A stretch of 64,000 nt of DNA from Bacteroidales bacterium (GCA_025454755.1 JALONV010000009.1:17789-81788), one strand, 5' to 3'; counted from the stretch's first letter, positions 28,509 through 39,384 are shown. The notes: a model not told the origin generated them from the sequence alone. Made by a program: numbers and translations.

Positions 28509-29003
28509 ATGTCTATGATCTCAATAATTGTCGCTGTTTCAGAAGACCTGGGTATCGGAAAGAACAATGATCTTTTATGGCACCTGCCTGAAGATATGAA
28601 AAGGTTCAAGAGGCTTACCACAGGCAATACTGTGATTATGGGGAAGCGAACATGGGAGTCGCTCCCGAAAAGGCCTCTTCCGGGGAGGAAAAATGTAGTG
28701 ATCACCGATATTCCCCACGAAAACTTTGAGGGAGCAGTAGCGGCATATTCCATTGATGATGCAGTAGCCAAATGCAAAGGAGACAATGAGATATTCATCA
28801 TGGGGGGAGGCAGTATCTACAGACAGTTCATGCCGCTGGCCGACAGGCTTTATATTACACATGTGCATAAAAGTCAGGACGCAGATGTATATTTCCCGAA
28901 GATCGACCCTGAAATCTGGGAAGTAGTTGAGAAAGAAGAATTTAAGGAAGAAGGTGAGGGGATACCGTATACCTATGTAATATACGAACGGAAGAAAACC
29001 TGA
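28509..29003 (+). CDS. folA: Dihydrofolate reductase
   Basis: SIIVAVSEDLGIGKNNDLLWHLPEDMKRFK, VIMGKRTWESLPKRPLPGRKNVVI. Confidence 0.97.
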   Translation: MSMISIIVAVSEDLGIGKNNDLLWHLPEDMKRFKRLTTGNTVIMGKRTWESLPKRPLPGRKNVVITDIPHENFEGAVAAYSIDDAVAKCKGDNEIFIMGGGSIYRQFMPLADRLYITHVHKSQDADVYFPKIDPEIWEVVEKEEFKEEGEGIPYTYVIYERKKT

Positions 29004-29111
29004 TAGAGACTGAAAAATATCCCTGAAAAAAACCTGTTTCCGATTAAACCTTTTAATGCGACTATCATCTAAATGGTTGTTGATCGGAATTATTCACTTA
29101 AAATATGATTT

Positions 29112-29951
29112 ATGAAAACAAAGATTTTCTTAATGATTGCAGCACTTGCAATATTTTCATTTACATCATGCGACAAGCAGTCAGACATCGACCAGACAAG
29201 CATTGACCTGGCCAATGATGATGCAGTAAGCGATGCGATTTATGAAGATGTATTCAGCTCTGTCGATAATGCCGACATTATTCTTGATAACTACATGAAG
29301 AGCGGCTATGCAAAATCTGCAGTCGCCGATTCTTGTCCTCTTGTAACAATCGATCATCCCGATGATGCGAAATGGCCGAAAACGATCACAATTGATTTCG
29401 GAACGCTGTGCACTGGATTATATGACAACACCAGGTCAGGAAAAATAATCACTGTCGTAACTGGCCCGAGGCTTCAGCAAGGATCCAAGAAAACCGTCAC
29501 ATTCGATAACTATTATGTCAACGGAATCAAAGTTGAAGGCACAAAAGTGATTGAAAACATGGGTTACAATAACAACCAAAACATGGTTTTTACAGCTACA
29601 CTCACAGGCGGCAAACTTACCCTTGTTAATGGCAGAACAATTGAACGTTCATTCACCCATGAGCGTGAATGGATTGCCGGGTTGCTGACAAAGTACATTT
29701 GGGATGACGAATGTTTCATTACCGGAACAGCAAATGGCATTACATTAAAAGGAGTAAGTTTTACCAATACCATCACCTCTGCGCTTCACTGGAAACGTGT
29801 ATGCAGGTTTATTGTAAGTGGTGTTGTAAAAATCGAAAGGGAAGGACTTGAACCTGTTGTACTGAACTATGGCGAAGGTGAATGTGATGCTAAAGCAACT
29901 CTTACCATGGGCGATCAGACAAAAGAGATACTGCTTAAATACCACAGGTAA
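29112..29951 (+). CDS. Uncharacterised lipoprotein
   Basis: Lipobox (IFSFTSCDKQ); conserved-looking CPLVTIDHPDDAKWPKTITIDFGTLCTG and TFDNYYVNGIKVEGTKVIEN segments. Confidence 0.75.
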   Translation: MKTKIFLMIAALAIFSFTSCDKQSDIDQTSIDLANDDAVSDAIYEDVFSSVDNADIILDNYMKSGYAKSAVADSCPLVTIDHPDDAKWPKTITIDFGTLCTGLYDNTRSGKIITVVTGPRLQQGSKKTVTFDNYYVNGIKVEGTKVIENMGYNNNQNMVFTATLTGGKLTLVNGRTIERSFTHEREWIAGLLTKYIWDDECFITGTANGITLKGVSFTNTITSALHWKRVCRFIVSGVVKIEREGLEPVVLNYGEGECDAKATLTMGDQTKEILLKYHR

Positions 29952-29965
29952 TATTAGTGCAAAAT

Positions 29966-29997
29966 AAGGGGGTTGAAATTTCAGCCCCCTTTTTTTA
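29966..29997. terminator. Bidirectional intrinsic terminator
   Basis: AAGGGGGTTGAAA-TT-TCAGCCCCCTT followed by a T-run, between convergent genes. Confidence 0.85.
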
Positions 29998-31212
29998 TGA
30001 TACCCTGAGCACCTTCATATCTATTCTTTCGAGCTTGCTGTTCGCATAGTCGAGTGTAATTGTCAGCTCATCTTTGCCTATCGAAGGCATATCGAACATA
30101 GCATCGAGCATAATGGTTTCGCATATCGATCTGAGTCCGCGTGCACCAAGCTTGAACTCGACAGCTTTATCCACAATAAAATCCAGCACGCCGTCAGCAA
30201 AGGTAAGTTCGATGTTGTCCATCCTGAAAAGCTTTACATATTGCTTGACAAGTGCATTTTTTGGTTCGGTAAGGATAGCCCTGAGAGCTTTTTTATCAAG
30301 CGGATCAAGATGGGTCACTACCGGCAGCCTTCCTATGATCTCGGGGATCATTCCATAAGCCCGCAGATCCTGCGGTGCTATATATTTCAGAAGATTATCC
30401 TTGTCGACCTTTTCCCTGTTCTTTGATGCTCCATATCCTACAATCTGGGTATTAAGCCGTTGTGCGATTTTCTTTTCAATGCCGACAAAAGCCCCGCCGC
30501 ATATAAATAGGATATTCTTGGTATCGACAGGTATCATCTTTTGTTCGGGATGCTTTCGTCCGCCCTGTGGAGGCACATTAACTATCGATCCTTCAAGGAG
30601 TTTCAGCAATCCCTGCTGTACACCCTCTCCGGATACATCGCGTGTTATGGAAGGATTATCGCCCTCTTTCCTTGCAATTTTGTCGATCTCGTCGATGAAT
30701 ACAATGCCTTTTTCGGCTGCCTTTACGTCATAATCGGCGTTCTGCAGAAGACGTGTGAGAAGGCTTTCTATATCTTCGCCGACATAACCGGCTTCGGTAA
30801 GCACCGTCGCGTCGACTATGGTGAAGGGGACGTGCAGCATTTTTGCAACAGTTCTGGCCAGAAGGGTTTTCCCCGTTCCTGTTTCTCCTGCCAGAATTAT
30901 ATTCGATTTTTCGATCTCGATATCCTCGGGATCAGGTTTCTGCATCAGCCTTTTATAATGGTTATATACGGCTACGGATATAACCTTCTTGGCCATATCC
31001 TGTCCGATAACATACTGGTCGAGGAAATTCTTTATCTCGGTGGGTTTAAGAAGATTAATTGTGTCGAATGACACATTCTTTTTAGTACCGAGCTCTTCAT
31101 TCATTATGCCATAGGCCTGTTCAATGCAATGGTCGCATATATGGCCCTCGAGACCAGCTATCAGTATGTTGGCCTCTTTTTTTGTCCTGCCGCAAAATGA
31201 ACACTTATCCAT
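29995..31212 (-). CDS. clpX: ATP-dependent Clp protease ATP-binding subunit ClpX
   Basis: [11 protein letters not shown]...CDHC zinc finger, [39 protein letters not shown]. Confidence 0.98.
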   Translation of the reverse strand: MDKCSFCGRTKKEANILIAGLEGHICDHCIEQAYGIMNEELGTKKNVSFDTINLLKPTEIKNFLDQYVIGQDMAKKVISVAVYNHYKRLMQKPDPEDIEIEKSNIILAGETGTGKTLLARTVAKMLHVPFTIVDATVLTEAGYVGEDIESLLTRLLQNADYDVKAAEKGIVFIDEIDKIARKEGDNPSITRDVSGEGVQQGLLKLLEGSIVNVPPQGGRKHPEQKMIPVDTKNILFICGGAFVGIEKKIAQRLNTQIVGYGASKNREKVDKDNLLKYIAPQDLRAYGMIPEIIGRLPVVTHLDPLDKKALRAILTEPKNALVKQYVKLFRMDNIELTFADGVLDFIVDKAVEFKLGARGLRSICETIMLDAMFDMPSIGKDELTITLDYANSKLERIDMKVLRVS

Positions 31213-31214
31213 TT

Positions 31215-31898
31215 TTATTTATGATCGTTTCTTACAAGGATCTCATCAATCATGCCGTAATCCTTTGCTTCCTGTGATGTCATCCAGTGATCCCTGTCGG
31301 AATCTTTTTCGACTTTTTCAACGGGATTACCCGAGTGGAGAGCAATGATCTCATAAAGTTCCCTTTTGATTTTCATGATCTCGCGTGCCTGGATTTCAAT
31401 ATCTGAAGCCTGACCTTCAACGCCGCCCATAGGCTGGTGGATCATTATGCGTGAATGTTTCAGTGCTGATCTTTTTCCCTTCGTGCCCGCTGTAAGGAGG
31501 ACAGCTCCCATTGAAGCGGCCATCCCGGTGCAGATGGTTGCAATGTCGGAAGAGATATACTGCATTGTATCGTATATGCCAAGTCCTGCATTGACAGATC
31601 CTCCCGGTGTATTGAAATAGATCTGGATATCTTTACCGGGGTCTGAAGAATCGAGGTACAGAAGCTGTGCCTGAACGATGTTTGCAACATAATCGTCAAT
31701 CGGAAGGCCGAGGAAAATAATCCTGTCCATCATCAGCCTTGAGAAGACGTCCATGGATGCTACATTTAACTGTCGTTCCTCTATGATTGTAGGAGATATA
31801 TAGGCGTCGGCAATTATGGAAGAGTACCTGTGAAGGGAGAGGCTGCTTATTCCGCGCCTGCTTCGTGCAAATCTGCCAAAATCGTCAATAATATTCAT
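31215..31898 (-). CDS. clpP: ATP-dependent Clp protease proteolytic subunit
   Basis: [35 protein letters not shown] (Ser and His of the triad). Confidence 0.97.
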   Translation of the reverse strand: MNIIDDFGRFARSRRGISSLSLHRYSSIIADAYISPTIIEERQLNVASMDVFSRLMMDRIIFLGLPIDDYVANIVQAQLLYLDSSDPGKDIQIYFNTPGGSVNAGLGIYDTMQYISSDIATICTGMAASMGAVLLTAGTKGKRSALKHSRIMIHQPMGGVEGQASDIEIQAREIMKIKRELYEIIALHSGNPVEKVEKDSDRDHWMTSQEAKDYGMIDEILVRNDHK

Positions 31899-31923
31899 TT
31901 CACTCTGTTTTAGGATTAAGGAT

Positions 31924-31931
31924 CAAAGATA
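31924..31931 (-). promoter_or_regulatory. Bacteroidetes -7 box (TATCTTTG) upstream of clpP
   Basis: Exact TAnnTTTG on the minus strand, 26 bp upstream of the start. Confidence 0.5.
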
Positions 31932-31963
31932 TGAAAATTATAAATATGATCGTAATCAGCTGA

Positions 31964-33316
31964 TTACGATTCAAAAAGCTTGTTGAACTCTTCCGCGGTA
32001 ATCTTTTTGTCCTCTGTTTTTACAATCTCTTTCAGCTTCACCAGAACTTTATCTTCCAGGATCTTATCGGCAATTCTTTTAGCATCGTCTTCTCTCTTGA
32101 GGGTCTCTTTTGCATAATTTCCTATCTGCTCATCGGTAGCATAAAATAGCCCGTACTGCCTGAACTGGTACCTTGTAATATTCTCAGCCTCTTTCTGAAG
32201 CTCCTCTTCACTGATCTTCATTTCATTATCTTTTGCGACCTTATTCCTTATCAGCTGCCATTTCAGGTCCTGCCTGAAGCTGTCGAATTCTTTTTCTATC
32301 TGTTCGCCGGTAGTGTTCTCGTTAACCTTAAGGAGCCATTTTTTCAGGAAATTTTCAGGAAGGCTGAATTCGGTATTATCCAGGATGAGCTTCTTGATAT
32401 CCTGCATCAGTTTGAAATCGCTTTCGCGATTTAGACTGGCAGCTATTTCCTCTTCGATCTTCTTCATGAATTCCTCTTCAGAGTTTACCACTCCTTCGCC
32501 GTAGATCCTGTTAAAAAGCTCCTGGTTAAGATCAGCACCGTGGAACCTTGATATTTCTCCTATGGTAAACCTGAATTTGCCTTCGAGTCCTTCAACTTCC
32601 TCTTTCTTCCTGCCAAGCAGACCTGCAATCTCAGAATCATTCGGGAATGCCTTTTTTATATCAAAATCGATCGATTCATTTTCCTTTTTTCCAATGAAAT
32701 CCTTCTTTATTTCTTCGTCTTTGATGATATCGACTGCGAGAGTTGCCTTTTCATTTGTGATGCCATTGGTTTTTGGATTGCCCTGATCATCGAGAGCTTC
32801 AATCTTTCCCTTCAGGATATCCTTATCTTCGGCAATCTCCTCCTTTTTAAATTCACCATAACGGCGGGTATAGTTGGCCAGATAGTCATTTTTCATTTTT
32901 TCGTCGATGGTTATCTCATACAGATTGACCTTGTTTTTTTTGCCAAGGGTTATTGTAATTGCAGGTGCAAGTCCCAGTTCAAATGAGAAGTTGAAGTCAT
33001 CCTGTTTTTCAAAATCGATCTTTTCCTGTTCATCAGATTTCGGGAGCGGATCTCCAAGAATTTCGATCTTTTCATCGGCGATGTATTTATGTATATTCTC
33101 GCTGACTGTTTTATTTATCTCATCAACCTTTACAGCAAAGCCATACATTTTTCTGATCAGGTCAATAGGCACCATGCCCGGACGGAATCCCTTGATATTG
33201 GCTTTTTTACGATAGTCTCTAAGCACTTTCTCGACTTTCTCCAGGTAATCATTTTTTTCGATCCTCACTTTCAGAACTGCATTCAGATCATCGATGTTTT
33301 CTCTTGTGATATTCAT
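31964..33316 (-). CDS. tig: Trigger factor
   Basis: MNITRENIDDLNAVLKVRIEKNDY, KANIKGFRPGMVPIDLIRKMYG; start at 33316 (the longer ORF reads through a tRNA). Confidence 0.93.
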   Translation of the reverse strand: MNITRENIDDLNAVLKVRIEKNDYLEKVEKVLRDYRKKANIKGFRPGMVPIDLIRKMYGFAVKVDEINKTVSENIHKYIADEKIEILGDPLPKSDEQEKIDFEKQDDFNFSFELGLAPAITITLGKKNKVNLYEITIDEKMKNDYLANYTRRYGEFKKEEIAEDKDILKGKIEALDDQGNPKTNGITNEKATLAVDIIKDEEIKKDFIGKKENESIDFDIKKAFPNDSEIAGLLGRKKEEVEGLEGKFRFTIGEISRFHGADLNQELFNRIYGEGVVNSEEEFMKKIEEEIAASLNRESDFKLMQDIKKLILDNTEFSLPENFLKKWLLKVNENTTGEQIEKEFDSFRQDLKWQLIRNKVAKDNEMKISEEELQKEAENITRYQFRQYGLFYATDEQIGNYAKETLKREDDAKRIADKILEDKVLVKLKEIVKTEDKKITAEEFNKLFES

Positions 33317-33391
33317 ATTTCTGTTTTTGATTTTATTTAAAAAAACCGCCAACTCACATTTTGCTGAGGTTATGGGCGGTTTTCGTTGTTG

Positions 33392-33474
33392 TGCGGATGA
33401 AGGGACTCGAACCCCCACGTCATTAAGACACAAGATCCTAAGTCTTGCTCGGCTACCAATTACGACACATCCGC
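33392..33474 (-). tRNA. tRNA-Leu (anticodon UAG)
   Basis: GCGGATGTGTCG...CAAGA-CTTAGGA-TCTTG...GGGGGTTCGAGTCCCTTCATCCGCA; 7-bp acceptor stem, long variable arm, no encoded CCA. Confidence 0.93.
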
Positions 33475-33526
33475 GTAAAACCGGTGCGAAAGTACAGAAT
33501 TTTATTGTTTTAACAAAGAGGAGCGG

Positions 33527-34252
33527 CTATCTGCGGAGCTCAAAGTTCTTTCCGAGGTACACCGTTCTGACATGTTCGTCTTCAGCCAGCTGTTTTGAGG
33601 TGCCGGATTTAAGTATTTTTCCTTCGAACAGCAGGTAAGCGCGATCGGTGATTGACAGGGTTTCGTGGACATTATGATCAGTGATCAGTATCCCGATGTT
33701 CTTATTCTTCAGGTGCGATACGATACTCTGGATATCCTCAACGGCAATGGGATCGACTCCTGCAAAGGGTTCGTCGAGAAGTATAAATTTAGGTTTAAGG
33801 GCAAGGGCTCTTGCTATTTCGGTTCTTCTTCTTTCGCCGCCTGAAAGCTGTATCCCTTTGCTTTTTCTGATCTTCTGCAGGCCGAATTCCTGAAGAAGGT
33901 TTTCCATCCTTTCTGTCTGTTCTTTTTTCGGGAAACCCGACATTTCAAGCACTGCCTTCAGGTTATCTTCAACCGACAGGTTCCTGAATACTGAAGCCTC
34001 CTGGGCCAGGTATCCGATGCCCTTGCGGGCACGCTTGTAAACAGGCAGGGTGGTGATATCCTCATCATCAAGGAATATCTTTCCTTCCTTTGGCCTTATC
34101 AAACCAACAATCATGTAGAAAGAAGTCGTCTTTCCGGCGCCATTCGGCCCAAGCAGACCTACTATTTCTCCCTGCTCAACATCAATAGAAACATGGTCGA
34201 CAACAGTTCTGTTGTGATATCTTTTAACCAGGTTTTCAGTGTAAAGTTTCAT
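33527..34252 (-). CDS. lptB: LPS export ABC transporter ATP-binding protein
   Basis: [76 protein letters not shown]. Confidence 0.95.
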   Translation of the reverse strand: MKLYTENLVKRYHNRTVVDHVSIDVEQGEIVGLLGPNGAGKTTSFYMIVGLIRPKEGKIFLDDEDITTLPVYKRARKGIGYLAQEASVFRNLSVEDNLKAVLEMSGFPKKEQTERMENLLQEFGLQKIRKSKGIQLSGGERRRTEIARALALKPKFILLDEPFAGVDPIAVEDIQSIVSHLKNKNIGILITDHNVHETLSITDRAYLLFEGKILKSGTSKQLAEDEHVRTVYLGKNFELRR

Positions 34253-34260
34253 GGGAAATA

Positions 34261-35160
34261 TTATTTTGTTACTGCCGACTTTTCAGTCTTTTCCTCATTG
34301 CTCATGAACTCGTCATGTTTTTTCTGCTTCGATCTCATTACTCCTGCCGAAATGAAAATACTTATCTCATAAAGCACAAGCAGCGGAATAGCTACCAGCA
34401 TTTGTGAGAAAACATCGGGAGGAGTGATTATCGCCGCCATGATGAAAATAACGACAATAGCATGCTTTCTGTATTTTCTCATAAAAGCCGGCGTAATGAT
34501 CCCTATCTTTGTGAGAAAAAATGCGATTATCGGAAGCTCAAAAACTATACCTGTCGCAAAGCAGACCGAAGTGAGCGTGCCAATGTAGGATCTTATATTA
34601 ATTTGATTGAGTACATTAGGGCTCACCTGGTAAGAGGTAAGGAAATGAATCGAAAGAGGTGCAAGTAAAAAGTATCCGAAGAGAACTCCCGTGAAAAACA
34701 GCAAAGTAGAAGCAAGAACCGCCCCTCTTGCGTGTTTTGCCTCGTTGGAATGCAGGGCAGGTCTGAAAAAAGCCCAGAATTCCCTTATTACGAAAGGAAA
34801 AGCAAGAATTAATCCGGATACCAGTGCTACAATAATGTGGGTCGTGATCTGACCAGCCATCTTAATGCTTATCAGCTGAAATGGGTTCCCTGTGTTTATA
34901 CAGAGGATATCAGGATTCCTGGTAATTCCGACGGAAGCCAGGTAGTTTCCAAACTGACAAAACAAACGGTTCGTAATAAAATCAGATTGGGAAGGCGCAA
35001 TTAAAATCGTGTCGAAGAGCAGAGATTTAAAGCAGAATGCCACTATCATGAAAGACACAATTGCCACCAGTGATCTTATTATATGCCACCTTAGTTCCTC
35101 GAGATGTTCCAGAAATGACATCTCTGCTTCCCCTTTCCTGCTCTTCCATTTAAACGCCAT
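34261..35160 (-). CDS. tatC: Sec-independent protein translocase TatC
   Basis: [38 protein letters not shown]; multiple TM segments; [17 protein letters not shown]. Confidence 0.95.
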   Translation of the reverse strand: MAFKWKSRKGEAEMSFLEHLEELRWHIIRSLVAIVSFMIVAFCFKSLLFDTILIAPSQSDFITNRLFCQFGNYLASVGITRNPDILCINTGNPFQLISIKMAGQITTHIIVALVSGLILAFPFVIREFWAFFRPALHSNEAKHARGAVLASTLLFFTGVLFGYFLLAPLSIHFLTSYQVSPNVLNQINIRSYIGTLTSVCFATGIVFELPIIAFFLTKIGIITPAFMRKYRKHAIVVIFIMAAIITPPDVFSQMLVAIPLLVLYEISIFISAGVMRSKQKKHDEFMSNEEKTEKSAVTK

Positions 35161-35368
35161 CTGTAGCCACCTGTTTTGAAATTCAGCGTGTAAAGATGAT
35201 AAATCTTACAATTCAAAACAACAACAGCATCATGTAATGTTCTATTTATGGGGAACAATTGTGTTAATTATTTATTAAAACTAGCAATTGATAAGTAAAA
35301 TTATTAATTTAGATAAACTGTTGAAATGAATAAACTGATATACAGATGTTTATTCTATAAAGAATTGA

Positions 35369-37549
35369 ATGGTAAGTGACAAGACGACACATGATTACCT
35401 GAAAAGGTATTTCGGATTCGACACCTTCAAGGGAAACCAGGAACATATCATTAGAAATGTCCTGGAAGGGAGAGATACGTTTGTACTTATGCCCACAGGC
35501 GGAGGCAAATCGCTTTGCTATCAGCTTCCTGCAGTGATGGGAGAAGGGACTGCAATCGTGATCTCTCCGCTGATAGCCCTCATGAAAAACCAGGTTGATG
35601 CCATGCGTAACTTCAGCACCAACGACGACGTGGCCCATTTCCTTAATTCATCTCTCACCAAAACAGAAATAGCAAGAGTAAAGAAGGATGTTCTCGACCA
35701 TCAGACAAAATTGCTTTATGTTGCCCCCGAATCGCTTACCAAAGAGGAAAATATAGATTTTCTCAAGAATATTAAGGTGTCGTTTTATGCTGTCGATGAG
35801 GCGCACTGCATATCGGAATGGGGGCATGATTTCAGACCCGAATACAGGCGCATAAGGCCGATAATTGATACTATCGGCCGTTCTCCGATAATTGCTCTCA
35901 CGGCAACGGCAACACCAAAAGTTCAACATGATATCCAGAAAAACCTGGGCATCCTTGAAGCAGATGTCTTCAAGTCGTCATTCAACAGGCCAAACCTGTA
36001 TTATGAAGTGAAATCGAAGCAGGACGTCACAAAAGAGATCATAAAATACATTAAGAATAATTCAGGAAAATCGGGGATCATCTATTGCCTGAGCCGCAAG
36101 AAGGTTGAAGAGATGGCTGAGGTTCTGAAAGTAAATGGCATCAAGGCGCTACCATATCATGCCGGCATGGATTCCTCAACACGGACACAGAATCAGGACA
36201 AGTTCCTCATGGAAGAGGCGGATGTGATTGTAGCCACCATTGCTTTCGGGATGGGGATTGACAAACCCGATGTGCGATTCGTGATCCATTACGACATACC
36301 GAAGAGCCTGGAAGGCTATTACCAGGAAACCGGGCGTGCCGGCCGTGACGGAGGGGAAGGCAACTGTATTGCCTATTACAGCTATAACGATATTGTCAAG
36401 CTTGAGAAATTCATGCAGGGAAAACCTATTGCCGAACAGGAAATAGGGAAACAACTACTTCTTGAAACGGTATCATATGCTGAGTCTTCAGTATGCAGGA
36501 GGAGACTGCTCCTTCATTATTTTGGCGAAGAGTATCCGAAAGACAATTGCGAAGCATGTGATAACTGCCTCCATCCCAAGGAGCAGTTCGAAGGCAGTGA
36601 AGCAGTTGTCAACGTTCTGGAAACGATTCTTGCAGTCAAGGAAAAATTCAAGGCCGATCATATTGCACATATTCTTTCAGGCAAAGTCACATCAGCAATA
36701 AAGTCGTATAAACATAACAAGCTTGAATATTTCGGAATCGGGGAGGATAAGGATGAGAAATTCTGGAACATGGTCATCAGGCAGGCCCTGATAGCAAAAT
36801 TCCTCACCAAGGACATTGAGAATTATGGCCTGCTGAAGGTAACGGAAAAAGGGATGGAATTCATTGAAAAGCCATCCTCATTAATGCTTGCAGAAGATCA
36901 TGATTATGCAGATACTGCAGACGAAGAGAATGCTTTCGGCGCCAAGACTGCCGCTGTCGACGAGGAGCTCTTCAGCATATTGAAAGATCTGCGGAAGAAA
37001 ATTTCAAAGCAAAAAGATGTGCCTCCATTTGTGATCTTCCAGGATCCTTCACTGGAGGATATGGCTATACAGTATCCGATTACCCTCGACGAACTGCAGA
37101 ATATTTCGGGTGTAGGTGCCGGCAAAGCACAACGTTACGGAAAGGAATTCGTGGATATAATCAAAAAATATGTCGAGGAAAAAGAGATAATAAGGCCTCT
37201 CGATATGGTGGTCAAGTCGGTGGTGAACAAATCAGGGATAAAGGTTTACATTATCCAGAGCATCGATATGAAGCGGCCGCTGGAGGATATTGCAGAGGCC
37301 AAGGGACTGGAGATCGGGGAGGTTATTTCAGAAGTTGAGGCGATAGTGAATTCAGGAACCCGCCTGAATCTTGATTATTATATAAATACGGTTATTGATG
37401 AAGATCGTCAGCATGACATATTTTCCTATTTCAGGGAAGAGGCCCAGACCGATTCACTGGAAGAGGCTATCAAAGAGCTGGGCAATGAATTTGAAGAAGA
37501 GGAGATAAGGCTGATGAGGATCAAGTTCCTGTCGGAGATGGGGAACTAA
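35369..37549 (+). CDS. recQ: ATP-dependent DNA helicase RecQ
   Basis: FKGNQEHIIRNVLEGRDTFVLMPTGGGKSLCYQLPA, DEAHCISEWGHDFRPEY, QETGRAGRDGGEG; RQC and HRDC-like regions. Confidence 0.97.
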   Translation: MVSDKTTHDYLKRYFGFDTFKGNQEHIIRNVLEGRDTFVLMPTGGGKSLCYQLPAVMGEGTAIVISPLIALMKNQVDAMRNFSTNDDVAHFLNSSLTKTEIARVKKDVLDHQTKLLYVAPESLTKEENIDFLKNIKVSFYAVDEAHCISEWGHDFRPEYRRIRPIIDTIGRSPIIALTATATPKVQHDIQKNLGILEADVFKSSFNRPNLYYEVKSKQDVTKEIIKYIKNNSGKSGIIYCLSRKKVEEMAEVLKVNGIKALPYHAGMDSSTRTQNQDKFLMEEADVIVATIAFGMGIDKPDVRFVIHYDIPKSLEGYYQETGRAGRDGGEGNCIAYYSYNDIVKLEKFMQGKPIAEQEIGKQLLLETVSYAESSVCRRRLLLHYFGEEYPKDNCEACDNCLHPKEQFEGSEAVVNVLETILAVKEKFKADHIAHILSGKVTSAIKSYKHNKLEYFGIGEDKDEKFWNMVIRQALIAKFLTKDIENYGLLKVTEKGMEFIEKPSSLMLAEDHDYADTADEENAFGAKTAAVDEELFSILKDLRKKISKQKDVPPFVIFQDPSLEDMAIQYPITLDELQNISGVGAGKAQRYGKEFVDIIKKYVEEKEIIRPLDMVVKSVVNKSGIKVYIIQSIDMKRPLEDIAEAKGLEIGEVISEVEAIVNSGTRLNLDYYINTVIDEDRQHDIFSYFREEAQTDSLEEAIKELGNEFEEEEIRLMRIKFLSEMGN

Positions 37550-37598
37550 ACGGCGCAAAGGCTCAACGGCGGAGGGGCATAAAGGCTTTTACAAAATA

Positions 37599-38681
37599 TT
37601 ACCAGCGGTTTCCACTGTAAACTGCTTTCGAAACAACCCTTAATATATAATAAGTATATAAGAACTGCGAAGGTATAAACCACCGCATCAGTTTTTTTCT
37701 TCCGTATCTGGAGGTTGTGTTTCGAAGGATCAAATAATCCGGGATCGACTTTAATCCAAATGCAACAAGAAATACCAGCAGGAAAACAGGATAAAAGATC
37801 CCTGCCACAAGCAACGCCGTTAACATTAAAATTGTAACAAATGTTACAAATGCAAGAAGGACAGTTAAGCTGTCGCTATACGATCCGGCCTTGGATATCC
37901 ATCGTGCCCTCTGGCTTATAAATGACGACCAGGTCTCCGATGTACAGGTCGTTACAAGAGCATCGGTTGATTCAAGCCAAATGATCTTACTGCTCTTATT
38001 CTCCTTCAGGTTGTGAAGAAGGAAAATATCATCGCCGCTGACTTTATCTTCATGCAGATCGAGGGAGTGGTTTTTATAAGCCTCCTTTGTATATGCCAGG
38101 TTAGCTCCGTTGCACATTACGGGATCTCCTATAGCTGCAGTTCCGGCAGTGACTCCCTGCAAACTCAGGAATTCAAGTTCCTGGAATCGCTGAAAAAATC
38201 CTCTGTCTCCTTTTAAGGCAACCGGCCCGATTATCATGTCAGGTTTATTTTCGGAGTAGTATGAAACAATTGTCTTTAACCAGTTTTTGCCCGGTCTGCA
38301 GTCAGCATCTGTCGTAACCACAAGTTCTCCTGAGCCGACACCGATGCCTGATTTAATTGCAATTTTTTTCCCTGTCCCTGGGTTTTTGATGACTTTCAGA
38401 TTCCTGATTCCGCCATAGTCTGATGCTATGTTAAATGTTGAGTCGGTGGAATTGTCATCAATTATGATCAGTTCAAGCTTATCGGGATTATAATCCTGCG
38501 AAGCAATACCTGAAAGGAGTGAAGTAATGTTCTTTTCTTCATTGCGGCATGCAACTATCACTGAAACAGAAATATCCGGTGTTGATTGTGGTTTAAAGGA
38601 TTTGATCCTGACAAGACCTGCGTATATCCTGATCAGGATATACAGATAAGGAAGAAGTAATATCAAGGCAAGCCATTGCAT
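37599..38681 (-). CDS. GT2-family glycosyltransferase, membrane anchored
   Basis: SVIVACRNEEKNITSLLSGI, TTDADCRPGKNW, SQRARWISKAG (Q..RW); C-terminal TM helices. Confidence 0.88.
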   Translation of the reverse strand: MQWLALILLLPYLYILIRIYAGLVRIKSFKPQSTPDISVSVIVACRNEEKNITSLLSGIASQDYNPDKLELIIIDDNSTDSTFNIASDYGGIRNLKVIKNPGTGKKIAIKSGIGVGSGELVVTTDADCRPGKNWLKTIVSYYSENKPDMIIGPVALKGDRGFFQRFQELEFLSLQGVTAGTAAIGDPVMCNGANLAYTKEAYKNHSLDLHEDKVSGDDIFLLHNLKENKSSKIIWLESTDALVTTCTSETWSSFISQRARWISKAGSYSDSLTVLLAFVTFVTILMLTALLVAGIFYPVFLLVFLVAFGLKSIPDYLILRNTTSRYGRKKLMRWFIPSQFLYTYYILRVVSKAVYSGNRW

Positions 38682-38684
38682 AGA

Positions 38685-39134
38685 TCATTTCCTCATCCAT
38701 TCATAAAAGTTGTAATGTTCTGAACTCATTCCCAGTGCCTCGTAGGTCTTCTGCGCTCTTATGTTTTTTGTTTCAACATAAAGTCTCAGTCCGGCAATAT
38801 CCTGTTCTTCGGCCAGCTGTCTGATATGATTGTACATTTTCCTGAATACTCCCTTTCTGCGGAATTCAGGTACGACATAAACTGACTGAAACCACCATAC
38901 GCTGCAATTACGCCAGTCGCTCCATTCAAAGGTAATGAGCAGGGAAGCAATTATGCGGCTATTGTCTTCAGCCACATAATATTGACCGCGGGAATGGTCT
39001 TCAAAAACTGCCTGAACGCCCTCCGTTACTATTTCAGGTATAAGCTTCATCTCTTCTGTTTCCCATGCCATTTTCAGCTGGAAATCGATGATCGATGTAG
39101 CATCTGTTGATTTTGCTTTACGGATAAAGATCAT
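38685..39134 (-). CDS. GNAT family N-acetyltransferase
   Basis: VYVVPEFRRKGVFRKMYNHI acetyl-CoA binding motif; C-terminal NIRAQKTYEALGM. Confidence 0.9.
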   Translation of the reverse strand: MIFIRKAKSTDATSIIDFQLKMAWETEEMKLIPEIVTEGVQAVFEDHSRGQYYVAEDNSRIIASLLITFEWSDWRNCSVWWFQSVYVVPEFRRKGVFRKMYNHIRQLAEEQDIAGLRLYVETKNIRAQKTYEALGMSSEHYNFYEWMRK

Positions 39135-39216
39135 ATATTAATATTTTAAAATCTCTTTTTAACCACGGATTACACGGGTCTCACGGAAATGTCACGGAGA
39201 AATATCTCCCCATTTT

Positions 39217-39384
39217 GCCCTCACACCCTCTCGCCCTCACGCCCTCTCGCCCTCACGCCCTCTCGCCCTCACGCCCTCTCGCCCTCACGCCCTCACGCCC
39301 TCACGCCCTCACACCCTCTCGCCCTCACGCCCTCACGCCCTCTCGCCCTCACACCCTCTCGCCCTCACGCCCTCTCGCCCTCAT
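39217..39384. repeat. 21-unit 8-bp tandem repeat (GCCCTCAC / GCCCTCTC / ACCCTCTC)
   Basis: 168 bp parsed as exactly 21 in-phase 8-mers; every unit contains CCC (GGG on the minus strand). Confidence 0.97.

Noticed and set aside
33317-33433. N-terminal extension of the trigger factor ORF
   Set aside because: It reads through the tRNA-Leu; the real start is the ATG at 33316.
37830-37849. Identical 20-mer AATTGTAACAAATGTTACAA here and at 55781-55800, a TTGTAAC-N4-GTTACAA dyad like Crp/Fnr-type sites
   Set aside because: Both copies lie deep inside coding regions (GT2 and purH) where Val-Thr codons explain them; probably coincidence, though a genome-wide motif scan could revisit it.
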